Assembly: GCF_022340925.1 (NCBI RefSeq)
Contig: NZ_JAJDNA010000039.1
Coordinates: forward strand, 32,327 to 96,326
Reading direction: 5' to 3'
DNA from: Thiocapsa sp.
GTDB lineage: Bacteria > Pseudomonadota > Gammaproteobacteria > Chromatiales > Chromatiaceae
DNA length: 64,000 bases
In this document: positions 1-10,703 of the stretch, in pieces
How the letters are laid out: each line of letters begins with the position of its first letter
How positions within the stretch are numbered: the first letter of the stretch is position 1
Notes under the pieces: model-generated
Databases searched by the model: none
What the model saw: the letters and a program-made list of their open reading frames with translations, nothing else
Told to the model about the DNA's origin: nothing
Translations under genes and position numbers: made by a program

Positions 1-27
1 AAGGAAGCTGACCTGATGTCGATTTGA
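1..27 (+). CDS. frr: Ribosome recycling factor, C-terminal end (partial)
   Basis: The first nine codons read KEADLMSI and a TGA stop. This matches the usual C-terminus of ribosome recycling factor, which ends in a Lys-Glu-rich helix plus a short tail. The position just upstream of uppS is the standard gammaproteobacterial location of frr. Only the tail is inside the window, so the assignment rests on context and this short match. Confidence 0.6.
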   Translation, partial: KEADLMSI

Positions 28-51
28 GACGGGCTGGCAATCCCGGATGCC

Positions 52-846
52 GTGAACGTGGAAATTGCAACGCCCGCCGTCGACGCGACCGAGTCGGATC
101 CATCCGTTCCTCGTCATGTCGCAATCATCATGGATGGCAACGGCCGCTGGGCCAAGCAGCGGGACCGTCCCCGCACGGCTGGCCACCGCGAAGGCGTCAA
201 GAGCGTCCGTGCGGTCGTTGAGGAAAGCGTGCGCCGCGGCGTGGGCACGCTAACGCTCTTCGCGTTCAGCAGTGAGAACTGGCAGCGCCCCCGTTCCGAG
301 GTCAATATCCTCATGGAGCTCTTCATGAGCGCTCTCCGGGGCGAGGTGCGGCGCCTGCACGAGAACGACGTGCGCCTGCGCATCATCGGGGAACGCCGTG
401 CATTTCCGGAGAAGCTCCAGCGGCGAATCACCGAAGCGGAAGAGCTGACAGCAGGAAACCGCACCCTCAATCTCCAGGTCGCGGCGAACTACGGCGGCCG
501 TTGGGACATCACCCAGGCCGCCCGCCAGCTGGTCGCGGATGTCCAAAGCGGGCTGCTCGATCCGCGTGCAATCGATGAGCAGTCGATTGCGCGGCGCTTG
601 TCTTTTCCCGACCTGCCGGAGCCCGACCTGTTCATCCGAACGGGGGGGGAGCAGCGTCTGAGTAATTTTGTGCTTTGGCAGTCCGCCTATGCCGAGCTCT
701 ATTTCACCAAGCTGTTATGGCCCGATTTCGACGCGGCCGCCTTCGCGCAGGCCTTGGATGACTTCGCGCGGCGGCAGCGACGGTTTGGTCGGATCAGCGA
801 GCAGGTCGAAGCCACGAGTGTGGTGAGCTTGTATGGGCGGGGTTGA
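52..846 (+). CDS. uppS: Isoprenyl transferase (undecaprenyl diphosphate synthase)
   Basis: Cis-prenyltransferase that adds isopentenyl units to farnesyl diphosphate, making the C55 lipid carrier for peptidoglycan and O-antigen. The 264-residue protein has the catalytic Asp28 in IIMDGNGRWAK, the FSSENWQRP segment, and the RTGGEQRLSNF block that binds diphosphate. The N-terminus is about 15 residues longer than usual. The GTG at 52 is the only start that keeps this whole N-terminal region, but a later start cannot be excluded. It lies 24 nt after frr and overlaps cdsA by 14 nt, so the genes are probably co-translated. Confidence 0.96.
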   Translation: MNVEIATPAVDATESDPSVPRHVAIIMDGNGRWAKQRDRPRTAGHREGVKSVRAVVEESVRRGVGTLTLFAFSSENWQRPRSEVNILMELFMSALRGEVRRLHENDVRLRIIGERRAFPEKLQRRITEAEELTAGNRTLNLQVAANYGGRWDITQAARQLVADVQSGLLDPRAIDEQSIARRLSFPDLPEPDLFIRTGGEQRLSNFVLWQSAYAELYFTKLLWPDFDAAAFAQALDDFARRQRRFGRISEQVEATSVVSLYGRG

Positions 847-1687
847 GGCTTGGCGGGCCAACGGGACACTCAAGCGTCGGACTGTCACGGCGCTCTCGCT
901 GGTGCCGCTCGTCATCGCAGCCGTCCTTTGGCTGCCTACCCAGGGACTTGCGGTCCTGTTATCGGGTGTGTTGCTCGTCGCCGCTTGGGAATGGTCTGCG
1001 CTGGCCGGGCTGTCGAAGCCGGTCACACGGATCGCGTATCTCGCGGCGATGCTGTCGGCGATGGCGCTGCTCTGGCAATGGCCGCAGGGGCAAGTCTTGT
1101 TGGTCGGACTCAGCGCGGTCTGGTGGGTGATCCAAGGGATCAGGCTGCTGGGGATCAGGACGATCGCGCGTGTCGAGGGTTTGCAGGTATCCTTGCTGCC
1201 CATCGGATTGCTCGTCCTCGTTGGCCTTTGGGCAGCCTTGGTGCATCTCCACGCCCTGCCGCGCATCGGAGCCGGCTTGGTGCTGTTTCTGATGTTCCTG
1301 ATGTGGACCGCCGACTCGATGGCGTATTTTGTTGGACGCGCTTGGGGCGGCGGGAGGGCGAAGCTGGCGCCGGCACTGAGTCCTGGCAAGACGCGTATTG
1401 GCGTCTACGGGGCAATGGTCGGGGCGGGTATCTGCGCCCTGATCTTCGCCTGGACACAGTCTGCAAGCTCGGGCGCGACCTTGCTCATCCTGCTGGTCTG
1501 CGGTGTGTCGGTTCTGATGTCCGTGGTCGGGGACCTGTATGAGAGCCTTCTCAAGCGTCGCCGCGGCCTCAAGGACTCGGGACAGCTGCTTCCGGGCCAC
1601 GGCGGCTTACTCGATCGAATCGACAGCCTAACGGCTGCCGCGCCGGTCTTTTCCTTGGGCATCGTCTTGATTGGGGCGGCAGCGTGA
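833..1687 (+). CDS. cdsA: Phosphatidate cytidylyltransferase
   Basis: Inner-membrane enzyme that makes CDP-diacylglycerol from phosphatidate and CTP, the branch point of phospholipid synthesis. The 284-residue protein is hydrophobic throughout, with several predicted helices. Near the C-terminus it has the CDS signature [12 protein letters not shown] followed by [12 protein letters not shown]. The ATG start lies inside the 3' end of uppS with GGTGAG a few bases upstream, and the stop overlaps the dxr GTG start by four bases. Length and motif are typical. Confidence 0.96.
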   Translation: MGGVEAWRANGTLKRRTVTALSLVPLVIAAVLWLPTQGLAVLLSGVLLVAAWEWSALAGLSKPVTRIAYLAAMLSAMALLWQWPQGQVLLVGLSAVWWVIQGIRLLGIRTIARVEGLQVSLLPIGLLVLVGLWAALVHLHALPRIGAGLVLFLMFLMWTADSMAYFVGRAWGGGRAKLAPALSPGKTRIGVYGAMVGAGICALIFAWTQSASSGATLLILLVCGVSVLMSVVGDLYESLLKRRRGLKDSGQLLPGHGGLLDRIDSLTAAAPVFSLGIVLIGAAA

Positions 1688-2871
1688 TCGGCGTAACCGT
1701 ACTCGGCTCGACCGGCTCCGTCGGTGTCAGCACCCTCGACGTGCTTGACCGCCATCGCGACCGCTTTCGCGTCGTTGCCTTGACCGCGAATCGCGACTAC
1801 CGGCGCATGGCCGAGCAGTGCCGCCTTCACCAACCCGACGTCGCGGTCATGGTGGATGCCGGCGCCGCAGTGCAATTGCGCGCATTGCTCTCGGACATGC
1901 CGGGGTGCCCGGAGATCCTGTCCGGTGCTGGCGGCCTTGACCAAGTCGCTGCCATGCCGGAGGCCCAGTACGTCATGGCGGCGATCGTCGGTGCGGCTGG
2001 CTTGCCGCCGACGCTCGCGGCGGCGCGTGCGGGTAAGCGCCTGCTCCTTGCCAACAAGGAATCTCTGGTGGTCGCCGGTGCCTTGCTGATGCGCGCCATG
2101 GACGAGAGTGGCGCGGAGCTCCTGCCGATCGACAGTGAGCACAACGCCATTTTTCAATGTCTTCCGCCAAACTTCGCAGAGGGGCTGCCGTCGGTCGGGG
2201 TGGAACGAATCCTCCTGACCGCGTCCGGGGGGCCACTGCGCGACTGGCCCCTGGATCGCCTTGCGCTGGTGACACCCGAGCAGGCCTGCGCCCATCCGAC
2301 CTGGTCAATGGGGCGCAAGATCTCCGTTGATTCGGCGACCATGATGAACAAGGGGCTGGAGGTCATCGAGGCCTGCTGGCTATTCGGGACGGACACCGAC
2401 CGCATCCAGGTCGTGGTCCACCCTCAAAGTGTGATCCACTCACTGGTTCAGTACCAGGACGGGTCGGTCCTGGCGCAGCTCGGGAATCCCGACATGCGCA
2501 CGCCAATCGCCCATGCGCTCGGGTGGCCAGGTCGTCTGGATGCGGGGGTTGCCGCCCTTGATCTCTTTGAGGTCGCTCATCTTGACTTCGAGCAGCCGGA
2601 TCTCGAGCGTTTCCCTTGTCTCGGGCTGGCCGTTCAGGCAGCACGTCAAGGTGGAACCGCGCCGGTGATCCTGAATGCGGCCAACGAGGTTGCCGTGGCC
2701 GCCTTCCTCGACCGACGCATCGACCTGTCGGGTATCGCTGCGATTGTGGATGGGGCGCTCGAGTCTTTGCCGAGTGAGCCCGTCGATGGTCAAGACCTGG
2801 CATTTCTTTTGGAAGTCGATCGGCGGGCGCGCCAGCGCGCGGAACAATTGGTGCGAATGCGGGTCAACTAG
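1684..2871 (+). CDS. dxr: 1-deoxy-D-xylulose-5-phosphate reductoisomerase
   Basis: Second step of the MEP isoprenoid pathway (DXP to MEP with NADPH), supplying UppS and quinone or carotenoid synthesis. The 395-residue protein starts with the NADPH-binding [13 protein letters not shown]. It carries the metal-binding DSEHNAIFQ segment, the SGGP loop and the [20 protein letters not shown] signature. The GTG start overlaps the cdsA stop (GTGA). The order uppS-cdsA-dxr-rseP resembles pseudomonads more than E. coli, where dxr precedes uppS. Confidence 0.97.
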   Translation: MIGVTVLGSTGSVGVSTLDVLDRHRDRFRVVALTANRDYRRMAEQCRLHQPDVAVMVDAGAAVQLRALLSDMPGCPEILSGAGGLDQVAAMPEAQYVMAAIVGAAGLPPTLAAARAGKRLLLANKESLVVAGALLMRAMDESGAELLPIDSEHNAIFQCLPPNFAEGLPSVGVERILLTASGGPLRDWPLDRLALVTPEQACAHPTWSMGRKISVDSATMMNKGLEVIEACWLFGTDTDRIQVVVHPQSVIHSLVQYQDGSVLAQLGNPDMRTPIAHALGWPGRLDAGVAALDLFEVAHLDFEQPDLERFPCLGLAVQAARQGGTAPVILNAANEVAVAAFLDRRIDLSGIAAIVDGALESLPSEPVDGQDLAFLLEVDRRARQRAEQLVRMRVN

Positions 2872-2876
2872 GCGCG

Positions 2877-4241
2877 ATGGACATCCTCTTCACGCTGGCT
2901 TCGTTCACGGTCGCCCTCGCCATCCTGATCGCCGTCCACGAGCTCGGACACTTCTGGGTGGCGCGGCGTTTGGGTGTGAGGGTCTTGCGTTTCGCAATCG
3001 GATTCGGCCGGCCGTTGTTGCGCTGGCAGCGTAGTCCCGACGCAACTGAGTATGTGGTCGCCGCCTTTCCGCTAGGCGGCTACGTGAAGATGCTCGATGA
3101 GCGCGAGGAACCGGTCCCTCCGGAGCAGTTGCATCTTGCATTCAACCGTCAGGCCCTATGGAAGCGCTCGGCGATCGTCGTCGCCGGTCCCCTCTTCAAC
3201 TTCCTATTCGCGATCCTGGCCTACTGGGCCATCTTCATGGCCGGTGATTCGGGCCTGAGGCCGGTCGTCGGTGAGGTCGTCCCGCAATCGATCGCAGATC
3301 AGGCGGGTTTCCAGGTCGGCGACGAGTTGATCCGCATCGGCGACCGGGACGCGGGGAGTTGGGAAACGGCGTTGTTCACCTTCATCGCAAAGTCATTGGA
3401 CGGTGGAGAGCTCGCGGTACGGGTGCGTGACAAGTCCGGCAGCGAGCTGGAGCGATGGATCTCTTCGGATGCGGTTCGTAGCCTGGCCGAAGAGCCCGAT
3501 CTACTCGGCCGTCTCGGTCTCGCGCCACGGCGCCCGATTCTGCCGCCCGTCATCGGGGAGCTCGTCGCCGGCGAGCCGGCCGAGTTGTCCGGGCTTAGGC
3601 AGGGCGATCGGATCTTGTCCGCGGATGGCCGTCCGATCGAGACCTGGCAGGACTGGGTGAGCCTGGTCCGCGAGCATCCAAACGAGACCCTGGAGATCGA
3701 TGTCGAACGCGACGGCGGCGAGCAGCTTCGCCTGAGCATTACCCCACGACCGGTGAAGAACGATGGCGGGGAAGTCGGCCGCATCGGGGCTGGCGTGAGC
3801 GTGCCCGAAGGCTTGCTGGATCAATACAGCGTCGAGGTCCGGTACGGGCCGATCGAGGCGGTAGAGCGGTCGGTCGCCAAGACGTTCGAGATGAGTCTGA
3901 TGACGCTGCGTGTGATCGGTCGGATGCTGATCGGACAGGCCTCAATCCAGAACCTGAGTGGCCCGATCACGATCGCCGAGACCGCCGGACGGACAGCGAG
4001 CCACGGGCTCGACTCCTTCGTGAAGTTCCTCGCGGTCGTCAGCATCAGTCTGGGCGTGCTCAACCTCCTGCCCATTCCGGTTCTGGATGGTGGGCACCTG
4101 CTGTATTTCCTCATCGAGGGGGTCAAAGGCAGCCCCCTCTCGGAAGCGGCGCAGGCCCAGGGGCAGAAGATTGGGCTGATCCTACTGGCCGGACTCATGA
4201 CGCTGGCATTTTACCTGGATCTGTCCCGACTGTTGGGCTAA
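2877..4241 (+). CDS. rseP: RIP metalloprotease RseP (site-2 protease)
   Basis: Intramembrane zinc protease that makes the second cut in the anti-sigma factor RseA, releasing sigma-E under envelope stress. The 454-residue protein has the zinc motif HELGH at residues 21-25 in the first membrane helix. Two PDZ domains follow (roughly 115-195 and 210-295), and the third metal ligand lies in LDGG near residue 404. It starts 5 nt after dxr and precedes bamA, the usual gammaproteobacterial arrangement. Confidence 0.97.
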   Translation: MDILFTLASFTVALAILIAVHELGHFWVARRLGVRVLRFAIGFGRPLLRWQRSPDATEYVVAAFPLGGYVKMLDEREEPVPPEQLHLAFNRQALWKRSAIVVAGPLFNFLFAILAYWAIFMAGDSGLRPVVGEVVPQSIADQAGFQVGDELIRIGDRDAGSWETALFTFIAKSLDGGELAVRVRDKSGSELERWISSDAVRSLAEEPDLLGRLGLAPRRPILPPVIGELVAGEPAELSGLRQGDRILSADGRPIETWQDWVSLVREHPNETLEIDVERDGGEQLRLSITPRPVKNDGGEVGRIGAGVSVPEGLLDQYSVEVRYGPIEAVERSVAKTFEMSLMTLRVIGRMLIGQASIQNLSGPITIAETAGRTASHGLDSFVKFLAVVSISLGVLNLLPIPVLDGGHLLYFLIEGVKGSPLSEAAQAQGQKIGLILLAGLMTLAFYLDLSRLLG

Positions 4242-4262
4242 GCCTGACGAATCACTTATACT
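4233..4262 (+). promoter_or_regulatory. Candidate sigma-70 promoter upstream of bamA
   Basis: A TATACT hexamer at 4257-4262 lies 18 nt after a weak TTGGGC (4233-4238), about 58 nt before the bamA start. The -10 is good and the -35 poor. It sits in the only sizeable gap of the operon, so an internal promoter for bamA-skp-lpx is plausible. I saw no sigma-E-type hexamer here. Confidence 0.35.
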
Positions 4263-4320
4263 AGCGCGCCTGGAACGCCGACTGCGTCGCAGACTTCGGC
4301 TTGATCGAGGGGACCCTGTC

Positions 4321-6651
4321 TTGCGCGCGATATCTTTGATGCCCCCTTGCTGCGCCCGGCGCCAGCTCCTGCTCCTGAGTCTCCTGTTGGCGCTCCACAC
4401 CCCCCTTATGGCCGAGGTATTCCAGATCTCGGACATTCGGGTGGAGGGTCTGCAGCGGATCGCGCCCGGAACGGTCTTCAACTATCTTCCTGTCCAGGTC
4501 GGCGACACGGTCGGTGACGGCGTCACCGGAGGCATCATCCGCTCGCTGTACCAAACCGGTTTCTTTGACGATGTCCGTGTCGAGCGCGAGGGCGATGTGC
4601 TGGTCCTGTGGGTTCGTGAGCGACCGGCGATCGCTCAGATCGATATTGCGGGAAACCGCGACATCGACACCAAGGTGCTCACGTCCGCCTTGGCCGACAT
4701 CGGTCTCAAAGAGGGCCGGGTCTTCGACCGGTCCGTATTGGATCGCATCGAGCAGGAGCTTGAACGGCAGTATTTTGCTCGCGGCAAGTATGGCGTCCTC
4801 ATTCAATCGACGGTTTCCCCGCTCGAGCGCAATCGCGTCGCGGTCCGAATCGAGATCACCGAGGGACTGACCGCGCGGATCAAGCAGATCACCATCATCG
4901 GGAGCAAGGCGTTCCCGGAGAAGGAGCTGCTTAAGCAATTCGAGCTGGGCCCGACCCGTTGGAGCTCATTCTATTCGAAGAATGATCGATATTCGAAGCA
5001 GAAGCTCGCTGGCGATCTGGAGTCGTTGCGATCGTTCTACCTGGATCGTGGTTTTATTAAGTTTGATATCCTCTCGACCCAGGTCTCAATCAGCCCGAAC
5101 AAGAAAGACATCTATGTGACGGTCGTCATCGCCGAGGGCGAGCCCTTCCGTATCAGTGACATCAAGCTGGCCGGAGAGCCCTCGATCCCGTCGGCCGAGC
5201 TCTTCCCGCTCATCTATCTCAAACGCGGCGAGTATTTTTCGCGCCGCGCCACCACCGAGAGCGCAGAGCGCATCTCGAATCTGCTCGGCGACCGCGGGTA
5301 TGCCTTCGCCAATGTCAACACCATTCCCGAGATCGACGAGGAGGCCAGGGAGGTTGCGGTCACCTTTTTTGTCGATCCGGGTCAACGCGTGTATGTCCGC
5401 CGAGTCAATATGAAAGGCAACACCCGAACCCGGGACGAGGTCCTGCGTCGGGAGATGCGTCAGTTGGAATCGGCCTGGTTCTCGGCCGACCTGGTGCGCA
5501 AGTCGCGTGAGCGGCTGCAGCGGCTGGGTTACTTCGAAGACGTCTCGATCGAGACGCCGGCCGTGCCCGGATCGACCGATCAGGTCGACGTGGACGTGAC
5601 GGTGACGGAGAAGCCAGCCGGTAACCTCTCCGCTGGGGTGGGCTTTTCGCAGTCTCAGGGGATCCTACTCAATGCGAGCGTCACGCAGAACAACTTCCTG
5701 GGAACGGGTAAGCGGGTCTCGCTGGGCCTCAACACGAGCCGTGCGACGCAGCTTTACCAGTTCGCCTACACCAACCCGTTTTACACGGTGGACGGCATCA
5801 GTCGCGGCTTCAATGTCTCGTACCGTGAAACCGACTTCGATGAATTGATCGGCGCCGACTACACGACCGACGTCGGCGTGCTGGGGATCAATTTCGGACT
5901 GCCGATCTCAGAGACCAGCCGTGCCGGATTGGGGCTGCGCTATCAATATACGAATTTCACACCGGGTTTTTCCCAACTCGCGCAAGAATTTGTCGAAGAC
6001 AACGGCGATGTCTTCAACGACTTCATCCTGTCGGCGAGCTATACAAACGACAGTCGCGATACCGCGATCTTCCCGACACGCGGTGGCTTGCGCACGCTGC
6101 GGGCCGACCTTGCGGTTCCCGGCAGCGACCTCCAATACTACAAGTTGATCTATCAAGACCAGATCTACGTTCCCTTGACGAGCCGGTTCGTGGTGTCCTT
6201 GTCGGGGGATGTCGGATACGGCGAGGGTTACGGCGACACGGACGAGCTACCCTTCTTCGAAAACTATTACGCCGGGGGGCCGCGAACGGTGCGCGGTTTT
6301 GTCGCCAATTCCCTGGGGCCCCGTGAGACGGATACCAATGATCCGGTGGGCGGAAATCTCAGGCTGGTGGGGAGCGTCGAGCTCTTCGCGCCCGCGCCCG
6401 TCGGGGGTGACTTCGAAAAGACCTTGCGGCTCGGCGCCTTTCTCGACTTCGGTAACGTTTGGCAGACCAATGACTCAGATCTTGTGAGTCCAACGGGCTT
6501 CGATCTAGGGGACCTGCGCTATTCTGCGGGTCTCTCGGCGACCTGGTTGTCGCCGGTCGGCGCCCTATCGATCAGCTTGGCCTTTCCGCTCAACGAGGAG
6601 GATGGGGACGATACCCAGGCCTTCCAGTTTGGCATCGGACAGACGTTCTGA
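4321..6651 (+). CDS. bamA: Outer-membrane assembly factor BamA
   Basis: Essential Omp85-family insertase of the BAM complex in the outer membrane. The 776-residue precursor has an N-terminal signal peptide ending near PLMA, five POTRA repeats to about residue 420, and a 16-stranded barrel. The barrel contains the lid-loop motif VRGF (in GGPRTVRGF) and ends in Phe (QFGIGQTF), the usual outer-membrane signal. The longest frame begins with TTG at 4321. An in-frame ATG at 4339 gives MPPCCARRQLLLL and is an equally good signal-peptide start. Skp, its client chaperone, follows directly. Confidence 0.96.
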   Translation: MRAISLMPPCCARRQLLLLSLLLALHTPLMAEVFQISDIRVEGLQRIAPGTVFNYLPVQVGDTVGDGVTGGIIRSLYQTGFFDDVRVEREGDVLVLWVRERPAIAQIDIAGNRDIDTKVLTSALADIGLKEGRVFDRSVLDRIEQELERQYFARGKYGVLIQSTVSPLERNRVAVRIEITEGLTARIKQITIIGSKAFPEKELLKQFELGPTRWSSFYSKNDRYSKQKLAGDLESLRSFYLDRGFIKFDILSTQVSISPNKKDIYVTVVIAEGEPFRISDIKLAGEPSIPSAELFPLIYLKRGEYFSRRATTESAERISNLLGDRGYAFANVNTIPEIDEEAREVAVTFFVDPGQRVYVRRVNMKGNTRTRDEVLRREMRQLESAWFSADLVRKSRERLQRLGYFEDVSIETPAVPGSTDQVDVDVTVTEKPAGNLSAGVGFSQSQGILLNASVTQNNFLGTGKRVSLGLNTSRATQLYQFAYTNPFYTVDGISRGFNVSYRETDFDELIGADYTTDVGVLGINFGLPISETSRAGLGLRYQYTNFTPGFSQLAQEFVEDNGDVFNDFILSASYTNDSRDTAIFPTRGGLRTLRADLAVPGSDLQYYKLIYQDQIYVPLTSRFVVSLSGDVGYGEGYGDTDELPFFENYYAGGPRTVRGFVANSLGPRETDTNDPVGGNLRLVGSVELFAPAPVGGDFEKTLRLGAFLDFGNVWQTNDSDLVSPTGFDLGDLRYSAGLSATWLSPVGALSISLAFPLNEEDGDDTQAFQFGIGQTF

Positions 6652-6663
6652 GGGAGGGCTCGC

Positions 6664-7179
6664 GTGAGGCGGTTGGTTGGTTGTTGTTTTGGTCTCTTGT
6701 CCCTCCTGGCACTGCAGGGTGCGGCTGCGGCCGAGTATCGGCTCGCTGTGGTCGACCCCAACCGCGTGGTCGAGCAGTCGCCCCAGTACGAGGCGGCAGG
6801 GGCTTCCCTCCAGCGTGAGGTCGAAGAGCGTGAGCGCGTCCTGCGCGAGCAGCAGGATCAGATCTCCGCCTTGCAGGGGCGCCTCGAGCGCGAGGGCGCC
6901 TTGATGAGCGAGGGCGAGATCCAACGCCTCAAGAACGACATTCGCAGTCGGACCCGAAAGCTCAAGTACGCCCGTGATGAGTTCCAGGAGGACTTTGCGC
7001 TGCGTCAGAACGAGCTGCGCACGAAATTGGCCCTGCAAGTGCGAGAGGTCGTGGTCGAGGTCGCCAAGGAAGAGAAGATCGACCTCGTGATCAGTGAAGG
7101 GTTGGTGTATTTCAGTCCAAGGATCGATATCTCAGATAAGGTGATCGAGCGCCTTAAACAGGACTTTGGAGACAAGTGA
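6664..7179 (+). CDS. skp: OmpH/Skp family periplasmic chaperone
   Basis: Periplasmic holdase that delivers unfolded outer-membrane proteins to BamA. The 171-residue protein has a signal peptide (LLALQGAAAA), then a small beta core (YRLAVVDPNRVV), and a long charged coiled coil rich in Glu, Arg and Gln at about residues 45-125, the tentacle arms of the trimer. The GTG start lies 12 nt after bamA with GGGAGG just upstream. Order and length match the family. Confidence 0.93.
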   Translation: MRRLVGCCFGLLSLLALQGAAAAEYRLAVVDPNRVVEQSPQYEAAGASLQREVEERERVLREQQDQISALQGRLEREGALMSEGEIQRLKNDIRSRTRKLKYARDEFQEDFALRQNELRTKLALQVREVVVEVAKEEKIDLVISEGLVYFSPRIDISDKVIERLKQDFGDK

Positions 7180-7182
7180 TGG

Positions 7183-8265
7183 GTGGATCAGGTCGTTGTC
7201 GGCTGTTTGTCTAAGACCTTGGAAATCTCGCTGAGCGAACTGGCGGGGCGCTTGGGCGTGCCCTTGCGTGGAAACGGGGCCGCCAGGGTTTCACGGATCG
7301 CCCCGCTGACGTCGGCCGACGAGATGAGCCTCAGCTTTCTCGGCGACGCCCGCCTTCGCCGGGCCCTCGAGTCGACTCGGGCCGGCTGTGTGGTCTTGAC
7401 GGAATCGGATGCCGACGTCGCGACGGTTCCGGTCCTGTTGAGCGAAAACCCCTATCTCACCTTCGCACGCGCGGCCTGGATCCTCTATCCTCCGCGCCCC
7501 GTCGCCGGCGGTGTTCATGGGAGTGCGGTCGTTGCAGCCAGCGCGCGGATCGATCCGTCGGCATGGATTGGCCCCACCTGCGTCGTGGAAGCCGACGCGG
7601 TGGTCGGCCCCCGCGTGTTCGTCGGCCCGGGTTGCATCATCGGGGAAGGCGTGGAGATTGGTGAGGATACCCGGCTGGTCGCACGCGTCACGCTGTGCCC
7701 CGGGACCCGGATCGGCAAACGGGGGCTCCTGCACCCGGGGAGCGTCATCGGACGCGAGGGTTTTGGATTCGCGCGCGATGAGGATCGCTGGATCCGTATG
7801 CCGCAGGTCGGTCGGGCCATCCTGGGCGACGACGTCGAGATCGGTGCCAACACGACGGTCGACCGTGGGGCGATCGCGGATACCATCATCTCAGACGGCG
7901 TGAAGCTGGATAACCATATCCAGATCGGCCATAACGTGCAGATCGGTGAGAACACGGCGATGGCCGCCAATACGGGGATCTCTGGGTCGACGCGGATCGG
8001 GCGCAACTGCACGATCTCAGGGGCTGTGGGGATGGCGGGTCATCTGGAGATCGGCGACGGGGTTCATTTCACCGGCATGGCGATGGTGACCCGATCGGTC
8101 TTGGAGCCCGGCTCCTACAGCAGCGGCATCCCGGCGATGCCAAGCGCGGACTGGCGACGCAACGTGGCCCGTTTTAAACATCTGGATGAGCTGGCGCGTC
8201 GCATCAGAGAACTTGAGGCGCGTATCGATACGATGAATGAAGCAAAAGGGCGGGAGGCTACCTAG
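7183..8265 (+). CDS. lpxD: UDP-3-O-(3-hydroxyacyl)glucosamine N-acyltransferase
   Basis: Third step of lipid A synthesis: transfers a 3-hydroxyacyl chain from ACP to UDP-3-O-acyl-glucosamine. The 360-residue protein has the N-terminal uridine-binding domain (about 1-105), then a left-handed beta helix of hexapeptide repeats (IGxxx, VGPRV, IGENT types) with the catalytic His in the [11 protein letters not shown] stretch. The C-terminal helix contains the [11 protein letters not shown] coiled segment. The GTG start is three bases after the skp stop; an in-frame TTG lies 27 nt further in. Confidence 0.96.
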   Translation: MDQVVVGCLSKTLEISLSELAGRLGVPLRGNGAARVSRIAPLTSADEMSLSFLGDARLRRALESTRAGCVVLTESDADVATVPVLLSENPYLTFARAAWILYPPRPVAGGVHGSAVVAASARIDPSAWIGPTCVVEADAVVGPRVFVGPGCIIGEGVEIGEDTRLVARVTLCPGTRIGKRGLLHPGSVIGREGFGFARDEDRWIRMPQVGRAILGDDVEIGANTTVDRGAIADTIISDGVKLDNHIQIGHNVQIGENTAMAANTGISGSTRIGRNCTISGAVGMAGHLEIGDGVHFTGMAMVTRSVLEPGSYSSGIPAMPSADWRRNVARFKHLDELARRIRELEARIDTMNEAKGREAT

Positions 8266-8329
8266 AATGGAGGGATCGCATCTGACGCCGACGCACGCGG
8301 ACGCGCGTCTTGGCCGCTCGGAGGACGCC

Positions 8330-8779
8330 GTGAGCACAATGGACATCCATAAGGTGCTGAGTCTCTTGCCGCACCGCTATCCTTTTCTATTGATCGACAG
8401 AGTCGTCGATTTCAAGATCAACGAGTATTTGGTCGCCCTCAAGAATGTCTCCTACAACGAGCCCTTTTTTATGGGTCACTTCCCGGTGCGTCCGGTCATG
8501 CCCGGGGTCCTGATCGTCGAGGCCATGGCGCAGGCGACGGGATTGTTGGCGATGGCCTCGCGTCCTGATGAGGTGGGTGAGAAATCTCTCTATTATTTTG
8601 TCGGGATCGATAAGGCCCGCTTCAAACGGCCGGTCGAGCCCGGAGACCAGTTGATTCTTGATGTGAAGCTCGGTCCGGTGCGTCGTGGCATCTGGAAGTT
8701 CGACGGTGAGGCGCGCGTCGATGATCGCATCGTTGCAAGCGCTGAGATCATGTGCACGGCACGAGATTTCACTGCTTGA
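8330..8779 (+). CDS. fabZ: 3-hydroxyacyl-ACP dehydratase FabZ
   Basis: Hot-dog-fold dehydratase of fatty acid elongation that competes with LpxA/LpxD for hydroxyacyl-ACP. It contains [14 protein letters not shown], and the catalytic His and Glu lie in the [12 protein letters not shown] and IVEAMAQ segments. Three starts are possible. ATG 8267 has GGGAGG 9 nt upstream and would add 21 residues unlike the family. GTG 8330 gives [10 protein letters not shown] at the usual length of about 149 residues and is chosen here. ATG 8339 gives MDIHKVL. The 3' end overlaps lpxA. Confidence 0.94.
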   Translation: MSTMDIHKVLSLLPHRYPFLLIDRVVDFKINEYLVALKNVSYNEPFFMGHFPVRPVMPGVLIVEAMAQATGLLAMASRPDEVGEKSLYYFVGIDKARFKRPVEPGDQLILDVKLGPVRRGIWKFDGEARVDDRIVASAEIMCTARDFTA

Positions 8780-9546
8780 TTCACCCCACCGCCGTCATCG
8801 ATTCGTCCGCGCGGTTGGAGGCCGGTGTCGAGGTAGGGCCTTTCGTTGTGATCGGACCCGACGTCGAGATCGGGGCCGGCACCCGGGTCGGGCCGCATGC
8901 CGTGATCAGAGGACCGACACGGATCGGTCGGGACAATCGCATCTTTCAATTCGCCTCCGTCGGTGAGGATCCGCAGGACAAGAAGTACGGCGGTGAGTCC
9001 ACCCATCTGGAGATCGGCGACCGTAACCAGATTCGCGAGTTTGCCACCCTCCATCGCGGGACCGTTCAAGACCAGGGCGTCACCCGGATCGGCAGCGACA
9101 ATCTCTTCATGGCCTATACCCATGTGGCCCACGATTGCCGCATCGGCGATCAGGTGATCATGGCGAATGCCGCATCGCTCGGTGGGCACGTGCAGGTGCA
9201 CGACTGGGCCATCCTCGGCGGCTTCACGATCGTCCATCAGTTCTGTCGGATCGGTGCGCACAGCTTTTGCGCCATGGGGTCTGTCTTGAGCAAGGATGTC
9301 CCGCCCTACGTCACTGTCAGTGGACAGCCCGCCGAGCCACACGGGATCAATGCCGAGGGACTGCGGCGCCGCGGCTTCCCGGATGAGACGATTCAGGTGA
9401 TCAAGCGCGCTTACCGCACGCTGTATCTGGCGAATCTCAAGCTCGCAGAGGCCGTGTCCGAGCTGCGCGCGATGGCCGAGAGCGTGCCGGAGATCACCCG
9501 GTTGGCTGACTTCATCGACGACAGCACGCGCAGCATCGTGCGCTGA
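8776..9546 (+). CDS. lpxA: Acyl-ACP--UDP-N-acetylglucosamine O-acyltransferase
   Basis: First step of lipid A synthesis. The protein is a left-handed beta helix of hexapeptide repeats with the catalytic His in the [10 protein letters not shown] segment and a C-terminal helical domain. The chosen TTG start overlaps the fabZ TGA and gives M-IHPTAVID, the usual family N-terminus (256 residues). An in-frame ATG at 8752 would add eight residues (MHGTRFHC) with no family support. Its stop overlaps the lpxB start as TGATG, indicating translational coupling. Confidence 0.94.
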   Translation: MIHPTAVIDSSARLEAGVEVGPFVVIGPDVEIGAGTRVGPHAVIRGPTRIGRDNRIFQFASVGEDPQDKKYGGESTHLEIGDRNQIREFATLHRGTVQDQGVTRIGSDNLFMAYTHVAHDCRIGDQVIMANAASLGGHVQVHDWAILGGFTIVHQFCRIGAHSFCAMGSVLSKDVPPYVTVSGQPAEPHGINAEGLRRRGFPDETIQVIKRAYRTLYLANLKLAEAVSELRAMAESVPEITRLADFIDDSTRSIVR

Positions 9547-10703
9547 TGTTGCGAGTCGGAATCGTCGCAAACGAGGCGTCCGGCGACATCCTGGGTGCCG
9601 CTCTAGCGCGTGAGATCCGCAGGCGCGTCCCGGACGTCCGCTTCGTCGGTGTCGCCGGACCCCGGATGTTGGAGGCGGGTTGCGAGAGCCTCTTCGACAT
9701 GGAGCGGCTGTCTGTGATGGGCCTCATGGAGGTTCTCGCCCAGCTTCGCGAGCTCCTCGGACTGCGGCGGGAGCTCGAGCACTATTTCCGTCAAACCCCC
9801 CCCGATGTCTTCATCGGGGTGGACGCACCCGACTTCAATCTGGGGCTCGAACGGCGGCTGCGTCGCGTGGGCATTCGAACCGTGCACCTGGTCAGCCCAA
9901 CCGTCTGGGCTTGGCGTCCGGGTCGGGTCAAGTCGATCCGCCGTGCCGTCGATCTGATGCTGAGTGTCTTTCCGTTCGAGGAGCCATTCCTGCGCCGGCA
10001 CGGCGTGCCGGCTCGCTATGTGGGGCATCCGCTCGCCGACGAGATTCCGATCGAGATCGATCGGAGTGCCGCACGGCGCGCCCTGGGAATGCCGCGGGTC
10101 GGCTCGTTGATCGCCGTTCTGCCCGGCAGTCGGATGGCGGAGGTCGAGCGTTTGGCCGGGCCCTTCATCGAGGCAGCCAGCCAGTGCCTTGCGGCCCGCG
10201 GTGATCTGCACTTTCTGGTGCCTCTGGTCAGCGTTCGTGTGCGCGAGCGATTCGTCGGGGAGTTGGAGCGGGTCGCTCCGAGTCTGCCGGTCACCCTGGT
10301 CGACGGTCGGAGCCGCGAGGTCATTGCCGCCGCGGATGTCGTGCTCACTGCCTCCGGCACCGCAACCCTGGAAACGCTGCTCTGCAAACGTCCGATGGTC
10401 GTGGCCTATCGTGTCCACCCGATCTCCTATCATCTGGTCAAACAGCTCGGTCTGATCAAGGTCCCCTATATCGCGATGGCGAACCTCCTGGCGGAGCGGG
10501 AGCTGGCACCTGAGCTGATTCAGGAGCGCTGCCGTCCCGAGCTGCTGGCGCGGGCCGTGCTGGCTTTTCTGGACGACCCGGCACGCGTCGCCGAGATTCA
10601 GGCCGAGTACCGGCGTATCCATCTCCGGCTCCGGCACGACGCCGCCGGCGCCGCCGCCGAGGCCGTCCTGGAGCTGATCGGCCGTGAGCCGCGCCGGACA
10701 TGA
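9546..10703 (+). CDS. lpxB: Lipid-A-disaccharide synthase
   Basis: GT19 glycosyltransferase that condenses UDP-2,3-diacylglucosamine with lipid X to form the lipid A disaccharide at the inner membrane. The 385-residue protein begins [16 protein letters not shown], the conserved LpxB N-terminus, and contains VGHPLADE and the [12 protein letters not shown] nucleotide-binding segment. The ATG overlaps the lpxA stop by one base. Its 3' end overlaps rnhB by 20 nt. Confidence 0.96.
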   Translation: MLRVGIVANEASGDILGAALAREIRRRVPDVRFVGVAGPRMLEAGCESLFDMERLSVMGLMEVLAQLRELLGLRRELEHYFRQTPPDVFIGVDAPDFNLGLERRLRRVGIRTVHLVSPTVWAWRPGRVKSIRRAVDLMLSVFPFEEPFLRRHGVPARYVGHPLADEIPIEIDRSAARRALGMPRVGSLIAVLPGSRMAEVERLAGPFIEAASQCLAARGDLHFLVPLVSVRVRERFVGELERVAPSLPVTLVDGRSREVIAAADVVLTASGTATLETLLCKRPMVVAYRVHPISYHLVKQLGLIKVPYIAMANLLAERELAPELIQERCRPELLARAVLAFLDDPARVAEIQAEYRRIHLRLRHDAAGAAAEAVLELIGREPRRT